From: Paraspadella gotoi
Lineage: Eukaryota; Chaetognatha
Length of the DNA stretch: 64,000 nt
Direction of reading: 5' to 3'
Assembly: GCA_051294375.1 (NCBI GenBank)
Contig: CM119269.1
Location: 12,494,790 to 12,558,789, forward strand
Part shown: piece after piece, positions 10,201 to 21,334 of the stretch
Numbering within the stretch: position 1 is the stretch's first letter
How the letters are laid out: every line of letters starts with the position of its first letter
Made by a program: the position numbers and the translations under genes
Notes under the pieces: generated by a model
Databases searched by the model: none
Seen by the model: the letters and a program-made list of their open reading frames with translations, nothing else
Told to the model about the DNA's origin: nothing

Positions 10201-13200
10201 CGAAAAATCCCGGTCGGCGAATGTAAAAATAAGCCCGATTTTCGTATCATCGTCGACAATAACGAAACAAAATAATTTATAGACTATATATATAATTATA
10301 GGCGAGTGAATGAATGAATGTATGAATAATAAATGAATCTTTCTTAACTTTCCTGACCCCCCCCCTACCACAAATCTGAACAAACAGAAGCCAAACGTGA
10401 AACCCCACCCGAAATTGTGGAAGAATTAAGAAAAGTTTGGGAGGAAATCTCGAGCCACGTTGAGTGGAAAGACGTCATGAGCAAGATTGCCGCTCAGAGC
10501 AAAACTATACGTAATTTTTTGAAAAATGCCGACGATATGGTGAGTCGTCTTATGTTTACAGGTAGGTTTAGCTCTTTTGGGACTAAAATAAAAAATAAAA
10601 GAATAATTATCTAAAATTAGTATGTATGTAAAAAACTAAGGATAATAAAATGTACTAAAATAATTTACCTTCGGCAACTATGAGCTCAGTGTCCAGAAAG
10701 GTGGCGCATACCTTTGCGACCGCGCTTATTATATGGAGGGAATGCATGAAACATTCTGCTTTTTCTCTCCTACATTTTCAATAAGGGTATTTCAGTAAGA
10801 AAAAAATTCGCGGCCGAAAGTCCGTAGTTAATATCACTTGTCTTGATTTTCGTTAAAATGTTGTAGTTGCGCAAAAAAATATAACATTTTAGGCAAAAAG
10901 CACCAATAACTGGATTTACGGTCGGATTTTTTATTTTTGATATGGATTGAAATAAAAATTAGTTTAGTTTCGAAAATTTTTTTTCATCATAACCGTTTTT
11001 GTGCTGTAAACACTTGAAGTTAGACCCAAAAGAGCTGTACCTCCCTGTGTGTACTATGCAGTACAGTATGCACCCATTTCATTAAAAGAGAAGTTGGCAC
11101 TGGATATTCCGAAAGCACCCCTTTTCTGTTCCATATCCTTGAACGAGAAGTTAGTTTGAATAGAATAGTTTTATAATTTAAAATACTAAAAGGTTAACTC
11201 TTTTGTTTATATCTTGAAAAACCCTCAACGTTGATCGATCGTAATTTTCATTCATTTAAAACCAATTTGTCGTACAACCGAGTTACGTAGCTAAAAGAAT
11301 TATTGCTTTCGCAGCTCGACTACTTCAAGAAACACTTTGAGGAAATAGTCCCCAAGGGCAAGAGCTTTAAGCAATTCTTGGTCATGGGTCTGGGAATGCA
11401 AGCTCACGTGATCGACATGGCCGGAAAGGACCTGGCCGATTCCCTGAGCTGCCCTTACCTCCCGGCGACGTCTCGGGCTCCGGTGAATAACGAAGAGGAA
11501 GAAGAAAAATTTCCCGCCTGCTATGCACTGGCTCAATTCCGCGTTTGGAGGTTAGCCTCTCTCACTCTCTCTCTCTCTTTCCCTCTCTTTTCCTCTTTCC
11601 TTCCTTTTTCTTTAAATTGTATTTTCTTTACTTTTTTCTTTTTCTATTGCTTGCTTCCTATTTCTGTTTTTCTTTCTTTATCTTTTTTCTTTTTTTCGTA
11701 TTTTACTCCCTCTCCTTTTATCACTCCCACACTAGACCCGCCAGTTTACTTACCCATCACATTCTCACTCCCTCCTTCAGAGATTACCTCGTCTCCGAGT
11801 CCAAGTTGGTCGCCAAATCTGACCCCAAGGTTCTGCATCGCGTGATCATGATCAGATTGAAATCCGCCCTGCGTTATTATCGCGGTCTCACAAGATGGCT
11901 GCAAAGTTTGACGGAGAGTGAGTGTAGTACTGTGGTTAAGGCACTCAGTGGGGCTGAAGAGTGCTATCCGCAACTTCTTTAACCCCCTCTACAAGCCATG
12001 AAATGGGTCCTGTGCTTAGAACCAGGCTTGGGGGTTTTACATGCCTGGTTAGGGTTGTTAATGGCTAGGGTTAGGGGTGGTTACTAACAACTGGTTAGGG
12101 TGGCTAGGGTTAGGGGTAGTTAGGGTAAGTGGTAGTTAGGGTAAGTGGTAGTTAAGTTTAGGGGTAGTTACGGGTGGATACTGGTTTAGGTTAAAGGTGG
12201 TTGGGGTAATACTCGAAATTCAATTGTTTTTTTTCGCGAAAATTTTTTTTTTACATACGTGCTCATGAGAAGCAGAAAAAATAATCACCGAACAGGAAGA
12301 TCCTAAACGGTGAACGTACAATTTTACCCATAAATTAATAACAACTCAAGGTTCCTTCTTATATTACCAAATGAGATTGATTTTATCAATTTAAACTAAT
12401 TAAAATAATTATCGCGTTAAATATCATTGTTCCCTTCTTTCTTCTCTTGACCATCCCGCCCCGGCCCCCGCCCCCGCCCCGGCTCCCGCCCCGGCTCCCG
12501 CCCCCGTTTCAATAGAATCCAAACGGCAAATTTCCGAGATGCCGTCGCCGATGCCGGATATACCGGATATACCGTTGCCGGAGATTCCTGAGCCGAAAAT
12601 TCCCAAGGAGGTCATCGAATTCTTCAAGGAACTTGCGAAGGATGTTGACTGGAAAGGAATTAGGAGCACCCTCGTAAAACATAGCAAACAGGCCGTCGAG
12701 GGTCTTAAATCTATTACTCAAATGGTGAGAGTTAAGTCATAGTTTTTCACGACTTTGGTAGATTACGAATTATGGGAAAAAAATGGCACCATTTTCCTAA
12801 TTCTTAATGCATTAAATTTTAACTTAATCTTTAAACCTCAGAACTAATTTAATTATAAATATATAAAATGTGGCAACAAATTTATCTGCATTTAGAAAAC
12901 CCATAATTGACCATTTTAATTTAACTTCTTGTTTCGTTTAAAATTTCATAATCTCTTTTATAACTCATTCTCCGAAACAGTTGGACGGTTTGGTCAAAAG
13001 CGATCTGCATTTGCCGGATGAATTGGACCTCCAGGAAGTGACCGTCAACGGGCTTCGTTATCAGGCCCACATGATCGACATGGCCGGCTCAAAGGTCGAA
13101 TAGAGAGATTATAAATATATAAATGGCTTTAAATTACTTTTTTTATTTCATTATACTAAAATTTAATTTTAATATATATTTACAATGTGTACAAAGAAGT

Positions 13201-13415
13201 GTGTATAAAGAAGAGATTTAAAAACAAACTGTCTTGTCTCTCAGTTGGCCAAGAAACTCGGATGCAAGTATGAAACTCGCAAGGGAATTCTGGATTTTCC
13301 CGACCTGCCCAAGCTGCCTCGTCCAGAGGCCGTTCTCGATCCTATCGACCTGGAGGAAGAGGTCATGCAGCTTGAGGGCGAGAAGGTCGCCGCCAAAGTT
13401 AATCCCAAACATTGA
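7245..13415 (+). CDS. secreted protein with two copies of an unrecognised domain
   Basis: Nine exons (7245-7308, 7546-7603, 9423-9568, 10388-10539, 11315-11550, 11781-11917, 12516-12724, 12981-13094, 13245-13415) join in phase to give 428 residues. Residues 1-19 form a signal peptide (MKIVLVASLVLCAVAF...). Two units follow. Each starts with a Cys and the motif VWRDY..SE..L.A, then YYR....WL.SL, then DW(K)...S...K, then a QAH.IDMAG motif and a closing L.C.Y. Introns fall at identical points and phases (2, 1, 0) in both units, so whole exons were duplicated. Unit 2 has one extra phase-0 intron (after AGSK) and a Pro-rich linker (PDIPDIPLPEIPEP). One Cys at each end of a unit could form a disulfide. 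I do not recognise the family; helical, extracellular and function unknown. Confidence 0.85.
7366..7425. repeat. AT microsatellite in intron 1
   Basis: Runs of TATATA with occasional ATA phase slips, inside the first intron of the duplicated-domain gene. Confidence 0.8.
8690..8819 (+). mobile_element. short element with perfect terminal inverted repeats and a hammerhead-like core
   Basis: Bases 8690-8712 and 8797-8819 are perfect inverse copies (23 bases, starting ATTGGAAGACG). Between them, CTGAAGA (8734-8740) is followed by a 5-bp hairpin (GGCTT ... AAGCC) and then GAAAC (8758-8762), the order of conserved parts in a hammerhead ribozyme. One extra A before stem II and a very short stem III make activity uncertain. 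It lies in intron 2 of the duplicated-domain gene. Confidence 0.5.
8880..9176 (+). repeat. dispersed repeat family 3, copy at 8.9 kb
   Basis: Shares long stretches with 14765-15040 in the same orientation and with 36020-36190 inverted, especially the block around GAGGCCTTAAACCACCAAAG and the end near TTGGTTGTACCAA. Related, weaker copies occur at 17230-17395, 46735-46850 and 55255-55370. Ends of the form TTGGTACAA/TTGTACCAA suggest a MITE; the boundaries are approximate. Confidence 0.7.
11929..12040. repeat. SINE family 2 fragment
   Basis: Matches the 5965-end part of the full copy (GGCACTCAGTGGGGCTGAAG and following) but lacks the tRNA-like head. It lies in intron 6 of the duplicated-domain gene, right after the donor. 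Confidence 0.7.
12041..12205 (+). repeat. degenerate GGTTAGGG-rich tract
   Basis: Irregular repeats of GGTTAGGG/GGTAGTTAGGG-like units, reminiscent of telomeric TTAGGG but not regular. Similar tracts occur at about 36605-36745 and 47410-47550. Interstitial, so a simple G-rich minisatellite is the safer description. Confidence 0.55.
12455..12507. repeat. GC-rich minisatellite beside a splice acceptor
   Basis: Tandem GGCTCCCGCCCC-type units directly upstream of the exon 7 acceptor (AATAG at 12511-12515). It stands out from the AT-rich surroundings and supplies the pyrimidine tract of that acceptor. Confidence 0.7.
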
Positions 13416-14021
13416 AGATCGACGAGCGATTCGCTTTAATTATAATCAAATTGTTTAATATTAATTATGCATATATGATTTGAATGAACCCTAGCAAGTC
13501 GTAAATTAAAATCTATGATTAATAATAAATATTTGTATTCCTTTTTCTTTCGTGAGTGTCGTCTTAGATTGGAAATTTTCTATCCAAAAAATTTCGAATG
13601 CTGAAGATTAAGAACAAATTAGTTTTGAGTTCAACAACGATTTTTATTTTAATAAGAAAGGGAAATGTTTCGACTCTATTGGTTTATGAAGTTGATGAAG
13701 ACTCGAAATAGAATACTGAGACTTAAAAATGAAGGAAGTCAGATTTTTCATCGGTATTAATTTTTCATAGTTACTTAAAAATCAGAGAGAGAATAAAAAT
13801 GAGGAAATGACTTTAAAAACTAAACTTAAATTTTGAGTTTAGACGTCGAAGTAAAGACAAAGTGTCACTTTGGTAGAACCGTCCATTCTTCTTTTCATAT
13901 TCAATTTTAGTCTTTCAAAAGAAATAGTTTTTTTTTCTAATCATTTTTTTAAAGATAGATTTTGTTAAAACGTAAATTTTTGAAGTTTAATCCCTAATTA
14001 ACCCCCTTCTCTTCTGATAAA
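13416..14021. other. intergenic, nothing recognised
   Basis: Spacer between two plus-strand genes. It holds the 3' end of the first (AATAAA-like signals near 13525) and the unmarked promoter of the next. No repeat or RNA gene found. Confidence 0.5.
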
Positions 14022-17000
14022 ATGTAAGTATATATCTTCAAAATATATACGTTAATATTAATAATTAGACAACGATTCTTCAGGACGGCGTTGACCCGAA
14101 CTCGATTACCAACGGCCCCGGCCCCGACGCTGATTCGTCTGCCCAAAATAACCACCGCCAATACCTTGGTCAGTCAGTCAGTTTGATTTAGTGCATAGTC
14201 AGTCAGTCACTCGTTTCCTTTATATTCAGTTTGAGACTCGGCCCGAGATTCCAGAGGAGCAACATTACTATGAGTCGCTTCCGCCGCTTTTGCAGCAACG
14301 ACCGCCAGGCGTCTTTCTACCACCTGTCGAACCAGGTGGAGATCCTTGGGCGCCTTGCATCTGTCAGCTTTGCTCGTGCGGGTGAGGGAGATATTTCGCT
14401 TTGTTTTCTCGACACTCGTTTTTGAGCGACAGTTAAGAATTGTTTTTCGTCAATTGAACCACTAAAATAACAGTGAACACTAAACATAGAACAACATCTC
14501 CTTAGTTGTCCTTAGTTGTCAAGAGACAAAATCGTTTTTCTCTCTCTCTCACAGTCAGCACCATTGTCCGGACGTGACTCCCATCCCGCCGCCCAATTCC
14601 GAGTACGGAGACAAATTCACGGACAAGAAAGGGGAACCGCCGATCGTTGTTTATCCGGAGCCGAATAAGTGAGAAAACGGTTGATGTGATAAAACAGCAT
14701 CGTGAACACGGGGCCTGTGATAATATTATAATATTTATTTTATAAAATTCAGCTCCTTGAATTTTGGTACAATATAATATTCCCCGATATAATACACAAG
14801 GAAGTATATTATATATATTATTTATACAATTAGAACAGTCTTTGAAACATTATACCACTTCATTGAAAGGGAATAGAGGTACTCTTGGAATGAATTAAAT
14901 GATTAAAAGCTTCCATAGTCCGGCTATGTTATTGTCTTGTAAGAGTAATGGAGGCCTTAAACCACCAAAGCCTGTCCAAAGTCGGGGACAAGATAGCATA
15001 TTTATTAAGTGAATCGATAATTTTTGTACCATTTTCTTAGCGTTACGGTGCATGTGATAGAAGAGTAGCGTTTTGAAGACCGTGAATGTGTAAAAGTAGC
15101 ATGATGATGGCGGTTACTGTGATGGGGTGGCGTTGTGATTGAGGTAAATGAGATTAAGTAACGTTGCAATGTTGGTAGCGTTGTAATGATCACAATGAAA
15201 ACGACAACAGTTGGTGGCCGGACGCGATGCCGAATGACTTGAGGCTTCAGACTTTGTATCGACGGAATTATCGAGACTGGAAGATGCGACCGAATCACGT
15301 CCACTCCAAGGATGTCTACGTCCCGCCATTTGCCGAGTTTAAGACCGATTCAGAGTATCAGGCTTACTTTAAGGTACGAAGCTTTGATAGTTTTGTTTTG
15401 ATTGAATTTTGTTGTTGCTCATTTGAAATTGGTTTACGGAAAAACTTTTGTAAATTCTTGTAAATCCTTCGGTCTCTACTGTTTTGCATTAGTTTAATTA
15501 CAATATATTATATTATATTAATAAGTGAATAACGTTTAATTTTTTAGTTTCCATACCCGATCGAAGATTTGGCGGAAAAATACAAACCGCAATCAGAGAT
15601 CGAATTTTTAAAGTTGAAAGGTAATGACTAATGAGTGGGATATAGACTATAGAGATATAAAGATATAGAGCACGCCTTTAAATAATTAACTTTTCTCTGA
15701 CACAAAACATAGAGAGTAAACCATTTAACCACAACTAATCTAAGTATTATTTATTGTTACCTCGCAGGTCCGCTGAAATCCGTCTACGGTTGGGACTACG
15801 TGGATTTTCCACCGGGCTGGAAAAAGGCGGGCGAGCCTCAGTCAGCGCGATTCCTGCAGAATAAAATCTGGCATCGCCCTTTCCATCTTGGTTAGTGTAG
15901 AGTAGGTGGGTCATCTCTTTCCATTTTCCCTTAAGCAGATTGGAGAATGTCTAATTGGAGAATTCTTAATAAATTTTACTCGAGAATAGATAAAAATATT
16001 ATTGTCACAACCAAAAACATTATTACAGTGAAATAAATTGCTCTTTTGTTTTTACAAACGCCCTCTCTCATCCAAAATCAAAGGCTACAAAACGGCTCGA
16101 CCCTTCAATGGAATTTCCACCTACACTCACGATTACGTTTGGTTCGACGAATTCGGGGTGGCCCATCCATACCCGCCGCCTCATCCCTTCAACACCCCGG
16201 CCTGGGTCCCCGAACACTACGTCCCGATGCCGCTGCAGAAGGCAGACTTTCCGCACTGGAAGGGAGTCGTTCCGCCGGAGAGTTGGAAACCCAATATTCC
16301 TTATAGGTTATCGTGTTGACCCTTTATTTTTTAGTCGCGTTGCAAGTACTCTCGGACTAAATGCTAGGGGTAATCCTGCATTAATAATAATATTTGGTAA
16401 TAAGGTGAGATATCATAAAATTTAGAATTTGTATATATTTCTTAAGAATGTTCGTCCCAACACCTGAAAGTGAAACTTGCCGGATCTTGTTTTCTTATTA
16501 TTACCTCGATTTATTCATTTTTTTGTAAAATTGCAGTCTTGACGATTTTATAATTGGAAAATATAAATTCAAAGTCGGTTATCATATGTTTTTTTTTTCA
16601 TCTGCTTCATCAAAATTAAAACTCCTTTCTTCTTCCCCCTTCATATATTCACCCCCCCCCTTCCAACTTCTACAGTCCACCTCCTTTCCCGCTCGTCAAG
16701 AAAACAACCTACAACACGTCATACAAAGACTTTACTAACTGCGGTCCCGATGGCGTAGGGAGAGATAAAGTCCCAGTTGTTTGCATGGATTGTCCCAACG
16801 AGATCAGCGTGAGTTAACAGATCTGTCCAAGCGTTGAACGATCGATCCATTGACCTTTTGTTTTTGTTTTTTTTTTTTTGCAGATGCATCCTGAATGGAT
16901 CTCAACCAGTCACATGGATTATCACGAACACGATCCTCTGTGGTTTTGTGACAACATTAAGTGTTTGACGGAAAGGTTATTTAACGATTTTATAACAATT

Positions 17001-18362
17001 AAGAATAATCAAATGATTAATGGATCCATTTTTTTATCTAGTTAACTATGTGACAATAAATTTATCTATCTTCTATTTGAATAAAGGGAGGACGATCCCT
17101 GCCGCGATGTTATGAAAGAAAAATGTATCGATCTCTGCGACAAAAAGGCGAGCGATTTGTGAACTATTTTTTCTTAGAAAAAAAAACTGAATTAATGGCA
17201 AAAAGAATGAACGATTATATGCCATGAAGAGAATGCAAATAATAACTGGAGTATTAAATATGGCTTGCAGGGACGTGCCTCGTTATTAACTGTAAAGAGG
17301 TTGGAGGCCTTATCCCACTATATGATAGCCCGTTCAATGAATTGATATTGGATAAATTTTTTGGTTGTATCAATTTTAGAGATAGATGCGTGGATTGAAA
17401 GTAATGAATGTTAGAAGAGAAAGAATGAATTAAATAAATATTTTGATAACAAACGCCCTCAACCGTTTCATCTTTTTAACTTCAGGCTGCGCACAAAGAA
17501 TTCCTTCAGACGCAACTACCTCCATCGGCATTCGATCCCACGAATCCATTCCGCCCTAAACCCAGGGCGTCAGGTCCTCTTCGATTTGCTAGTTTTATCG
17601 ATTCCTAAGCAGCTCGACAGTCATCTCGCCACCCCCCCCACCTCCGTTTCCAGACGGACCGGATCCGATCCGCAGCCTCGTCTATCAGCCTTGCGATCCT
17701 TGGAAGCATCGGGTCATCCCTTGCGCCGCGGAGGCGATACTCGTGGGGATGAGCAACGCCAAGTCGATCGGACGAACGTCGTGTCCGGAGACGGGTCACG
17801 TCTACGTCTGTCCAAACGTTAGTATTTGTTTGATAGCTTCAAATATTTTTTTATCGCGTATTTAGTATGAAATTGTGACAACTAATTTATTAAATAAACA
17901 AGTTATGGTTATGCCATCTTTCTAACAAGATAACTTGGTATTTAAAGAATATTATCAAATTGAATTTATTGATAAGGAAGTCAAGTATTCTGAGAGTTGA
18001 TAAACTAGTCTTGGTTTAAAGATTACTCTGGTTTTATCTTATATTTCTATTCGGACTTAACGCAATAGCCTTTCTAAAGTCAACCTTGATAACTATTTCA
18101 TTCGACGAATGAGCGAGTACATAATTGTTACCAATTTCATATGTTTTTTACCGTATCTGTGACAAAAAAAACAACCCGAAATTTAATTTTATTATGCATC
18201 AATATTTTTTGTATCCAGGACGTGGAAAAGATTATGCGAGAGGAACTGCGAATCTGCACTCGATATCCGTTCAGAACTTGGAGCAAAGGAGATTTAGAAG
18301 TGGAGACGATGAAAGAGGAAAAGTTCAAAATTATGGAGGCGACCGGAGGAACGAGGAAATAA
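14022..18362 (+). CDS. stabilizer of axonemal microtubules (SAXO/FAM154 family)
   Basis: Fourteen exons: 14022-14023 (AT of the start), 14084-14168, 14230-14381, 14555-14668, 15211-15373, 15548-15620, 15768-15890, 16084-16306, 16676-16808, 16884-16975, 17087-17147, 17486-17573, 17621-17817, 18219-18362. Together they give 549 residues. The key evidence is the Cys-rich N-terminal motif CICQLCSCGQHHCP (residues 72-85), the hallmark of SAXO proteins, followed by Tyr/Pro/Trp-rich repeats of the Mn-module type such as TLYRRNYRDWK and TTYNTSYKDF. SAXO proteins bind and stabilise ciliary doublet microtubules. The start codon is split by intron 1, and intron 11 uses a GC donor. If that intron were retained, the protein would stop at 17162. 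The 3' exons are copied in the inverted duplication at 20-23 kb. Family call firm, paralogue not assigned. Confidence 0.85.
14765..15040 (+). repeat. dispersed repeat family 3, SAXO intron 4 copy
   Basis: Same element as 8880-9176 (shared GGAGGCCTTAAACCACCAAA block and the CCAAAGTC..GGG.CAAGATAGC stretch), in the same orientation, inside the 542-base SAXO intron 4. Confidence 0.75.
17230..17400 (+). repeat. dispersed repeat family 3, divergent copy in SAXO intron 11
   Basis: Recognisable by the central GAGGTTGGAGGCCTTATCC..CTA block and the end TTGGTTGTATCAATTTT, but more diverged than the other copies. Its inverted twin lies at 22985-23160 in the second palindrome arm. Confidence 0.55.
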
Positions 18363-19086
18363 TGAGGAGATTGAAAGGGAAAGCAAAGGGAAGGGGGAAG
18401 ATGAAAGAGGAAGTAAAGCGGAAGAGGAGGAAGAAGGGAGTAAAAGGGAGGAGGAGCAGAAGAAACGAGGAAGTAAAGGGGAGGAGGAGAAGATGAAGAA
18501 GAGGAAAAAGAAGGAGGAAGGGAAAAATTAGAGAAATATATAAAGTTAAAAATGATGAGAAAAACTTTAAAAAAAGGGAATAATGAGAAGGAAAAAGAAA
18601 CGACAAACGACGAAGGAAAGAAATGAAAATAAAAGATTTAAAATTAAGACATTAGAAAAGAAGAAGGAAAGCAAACTAAGCGGTAAAAAGATATATTAAC
18701 TGCAACTGTAAAAAAATAATTTCAATTGAATAAACAATAACGTAAAATTATGCCTTTTCCTGTCACTGGCACGGTTACCCTAGGACGGTCTCACTTTGCC
18801 AACGCAGAGGGAAGTCGTTGATTAGTTTTTCATTATTTTGTATGAAAAATTATAACATAACTTTAAAATTCAATTAAAAAAAAATTTGCTTGGATCAGAA
18901 TTTTTCGACTTCACTACGATGTAGTAAAAACATTATATTTTTCATTTTTTTGTGTTTCAGAAATGGGTTATTTCTATTTTCTTTTTCGGGGTGTCTAGGG
19001 AACCGTGAGGACAGTGGATGGATTGGCTGAACCATGGTGGATGTGAGGCGGTGTGAATATTAAGGCGTTAAAAGTTACATACGAAA

Positions 19087-19620
19087 ATTCTAAAAGTCAA
19101 TTATGAACCATTGAACAACATACCATCACGTGATCATTAATTTGTAAAAAATTTCATTTTATGTTTTTTAATTTTCGCAGTAGGCTATATTTATATATAG
19201 TACTATCCTTATAAAATCGAAAAATTTCAAAATTTCAAAAATTTGAATTCCTCGTCAAAAGTTGATAAAAGAAAATATAAATTATTTTTAAAAATTCTTT
19301 CATTAAGTGGGTTAAAAATTAAAAAAACTATATTTAATATATAAAAAGTTAATTTTCAGCTTAAAATATAGCTTTTCTAATTTTTGACCCACTTAATGAA
19401 GGAATTTTTCAAAAAGAGTTATATTTCTTTTTATCAACTTTTTATGACGAATCCAAATCTGTAAAAAAATATTGGAAAAAACTGTTTTGAAATTTTAACA
19501 TTTATTGGTTTAGTACTAGTATAAATATGGCCTACTGCGTAAATTGTAAAAATTATTATAAATTTTTTTTATACATAAATGTTCATAAGTATAATGTTGT
19601 TCGTTCTTCACTTTTAGAAT
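19087..19620. mobile_element. MITE family 2, copy in arm 1
   Basis: Ends ATTCTAAAAGT and ACTTTTAGAAT are inverse. Inner blocks around CAGTAGGCTATATTTATA and its inverse near 19515-19540 show that the element can fold back. A third, independent copy is at 25025-25562; the copy at 20821-21334 belongs to the second palindrome arm. No coding capacity. Confidence 0.75.
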
Positions 19621-19649
19621 TTTAATTAAAGTTAAACTTAGGAATTTTA

Positions 19650-19975
19650 CTACGCCTTAGTGAATATACCGCCACAATTTTCTCTTGAAAGGTTTCTCTC
19701 ATCCAACGTCAATTGTTCGGCAACCGAAATATCACCATTGCTTTTATACAAAGCCACCAACTCCAACGATTTCATTTTCCCCGGAATTGTGAGATTTCGA
19801 TGCAGGCATAACTTTTTCTTCGTCGTCGTTGTCGTCGTCTTTTTCTCCGACCTCGAATGCCTCCTGCAAAGCATCAGGATCATCTTCTGCTTTTGAAAGT
19901 TCAGTCTCATTCTCATTTCCTCCCATCTCTTTCTCGTTTCCTCCCATCTCTTTTCCTTTCCTCCCATCGCGTGGA
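19650..19975 (-). CDS. probable C-terminal exon of the XK-like gene (arm 1 copy)
   Basis: On the minus strand, GA-repeat codons (MGGNEKEMGGN) run into a non-repetitive acidic tail (ETELSKAEDDP, then EVGEKDDDNDDEEK, then SNGDISVAEQLTLDE). The GA repeat is the same as that ending the XK-like gene at 23.8-24.4 kb, so this is probably that gene's true 3' end, cut off by the inverted duplication. The reading frame is broken by a one-base indel relative to the other arm. Assignment is inference. Confidence 0.45.
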
Positions 19976-20054
19976 CCGGCAGACGCGCGCGCTAGGTGCG
20001 GCGGAGTATTTGTTGAGTGAGAGGCGCGTCTTTGGGTGTCGCAGGCTTTAGGGG

Positions 20055-20530
20055 CTATGACGAGATGAGGAAGGATGGGGGAGGGATAGGGGAAGAGGAG
20101 GAAGATAGGGAGAAGGGGAGCAGGAGGGGATATGGGAGGAAAAGAGGAAGATATGGAAGAAAAAGAGAAGAGAGAGGAGGAGGAAAAGAGAGGGAGAAAT
20201 GGAGAAAGAGAGTTGGGAGGAAATGAGAAAGAGATGGAGAAAGGAGGAAGAGATGGGAGGAAAGGAGAAAGAGGGAGGGAGAAAGGAGAAAGATATGGGA
20301 GGAAAGAGAAAGATATGGGAGGAAGGAAGAGATGGGAGGAAAGGAGAAAGATATGGAGGAGAAGGAGAAAGATTGGAGGAAAGAAGGAAGAGATGGGAGG
20401 AAGAAGGAAGAGAGGAGAAGGAGAAGAGATGGGAGGAAAGGAGAAGAGAAGATGGAGGAAACGGAGAAAAGAGATGGGAGGAAACGAGAAAGAGATGGGA
20501 GGAAACGAGAAGAGAATGGAGGAAATGAGA
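20055..20530 (+). repeat. GA-rich tandem repeat at the palindrome centre
   Basis: Purine-only units close to GAGATGGGAGGAAAGGAGAAA, encoding MGGKEKD/MGGKEKE-like heptads on the plus strand. The same repeat occurs in the opposite orientation at about 23580-24330. It runs directly into the arm 2 copy of the acidic tail. Confidence 0.85.
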
Positions 20531-20787
20531 ATGAGACTGAACTTTCAAAAGCAGAAGATGATCCTAGATGCTTTGCAGGAGGCATTCGAGGTCGGAGAAA
20601 AAGACGACGACAACGACGACGAAGAAAAAAGTTATGCCTGCATCGAAAATCTCACAATTCCGGGGAAAATGAAATCGTTGGAGTTGGTGCTTTGTATAAA
20701 AGCAATGGTGATATTTCGGTTGCCGAACAATTGACGTTGGATGAGAGAAACCTTTCAAGAGAAAAATTGTGGCGGTATATTCACTAA
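20530..20787 (+). pseudogene. inverted copy of the acidic C-terminal tail (arm 2)
   Basis: Plus-strand duplicate of 19650-19960, again continuous with the GA repeat. It differs by single-base indels (extra A after GATCCT, one G fewer in the GTTGGTGG run, one extra A in GAGAAAAA), so each arm is frame-broken at different points. Together they suggest one ancestral frame. Confidence 0.5.
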
Positions 20788-20820
20788 GGCGTAGTAAAAT
20801 TCCTAAGTTTAATAATTAAA

Positions 20821-21334
20821 ATTCTAAAGTGAAGAACGAACACATTATACATGAACATTATAATTTAATTTAAATAATTACAATTTACGCAGTAGCCATA
20901 TTTATACTAGTACTAAACCAATAAATGTTAAAATTTTAAAACAGTTTTTTCAATATTTTTTTAAGGATTTGATCGTCATAAAAAGTTGATAAAAAGAAAT
21001 ATACTCTTTTGAAAAAATTCCTTCATTAAGTGGGTCAAAAATTAGAAAGTATATTTTAAGCTGAAAATTAACTTTTATATATTAATATAGTTTTTTTAAT
21101 TTTTAACCCTTAATGAAAGAATTTTTAAAAATAATTTATATTTTCTTTATCACTTTTGACGAGGATTTCAAATTTTTGAAATTTTGAAATTTTTCGATTT
21201 ATAAGGATAGTACTATATATTAAATATAGCCTACTGCGAAAATTAAAAACATAAAATGAAATTTTTTTACAAATTAATGATCACTGATGGTATGTTGTTC
21301 AATGTTCAATGTTCATAATTGACTTTTAGAATTT
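20821..21334. mobile_element. MITE family 2, copy in arm 2
   Basis: Reverse complement of 19087-19620 with several small deletions; part of the inverted duplication rather than an independent insertion. Confidence 0.7.

Noticed and set aside
17087-17162. SAXO ending at the TGA at 17160-17162 (411 residues)
   Set aside because: A GC donor at 17148 allows in-phase continuation through three well-formed exons to 18362. The short form remains possible if that intron is retained.
20048-20585. Minus-strand frames of 166-176 codons (Ser/Leu/Phe/Pro)
   Set aside because: Antisense shadow of the GA-rich repeat at the palindrome centre.
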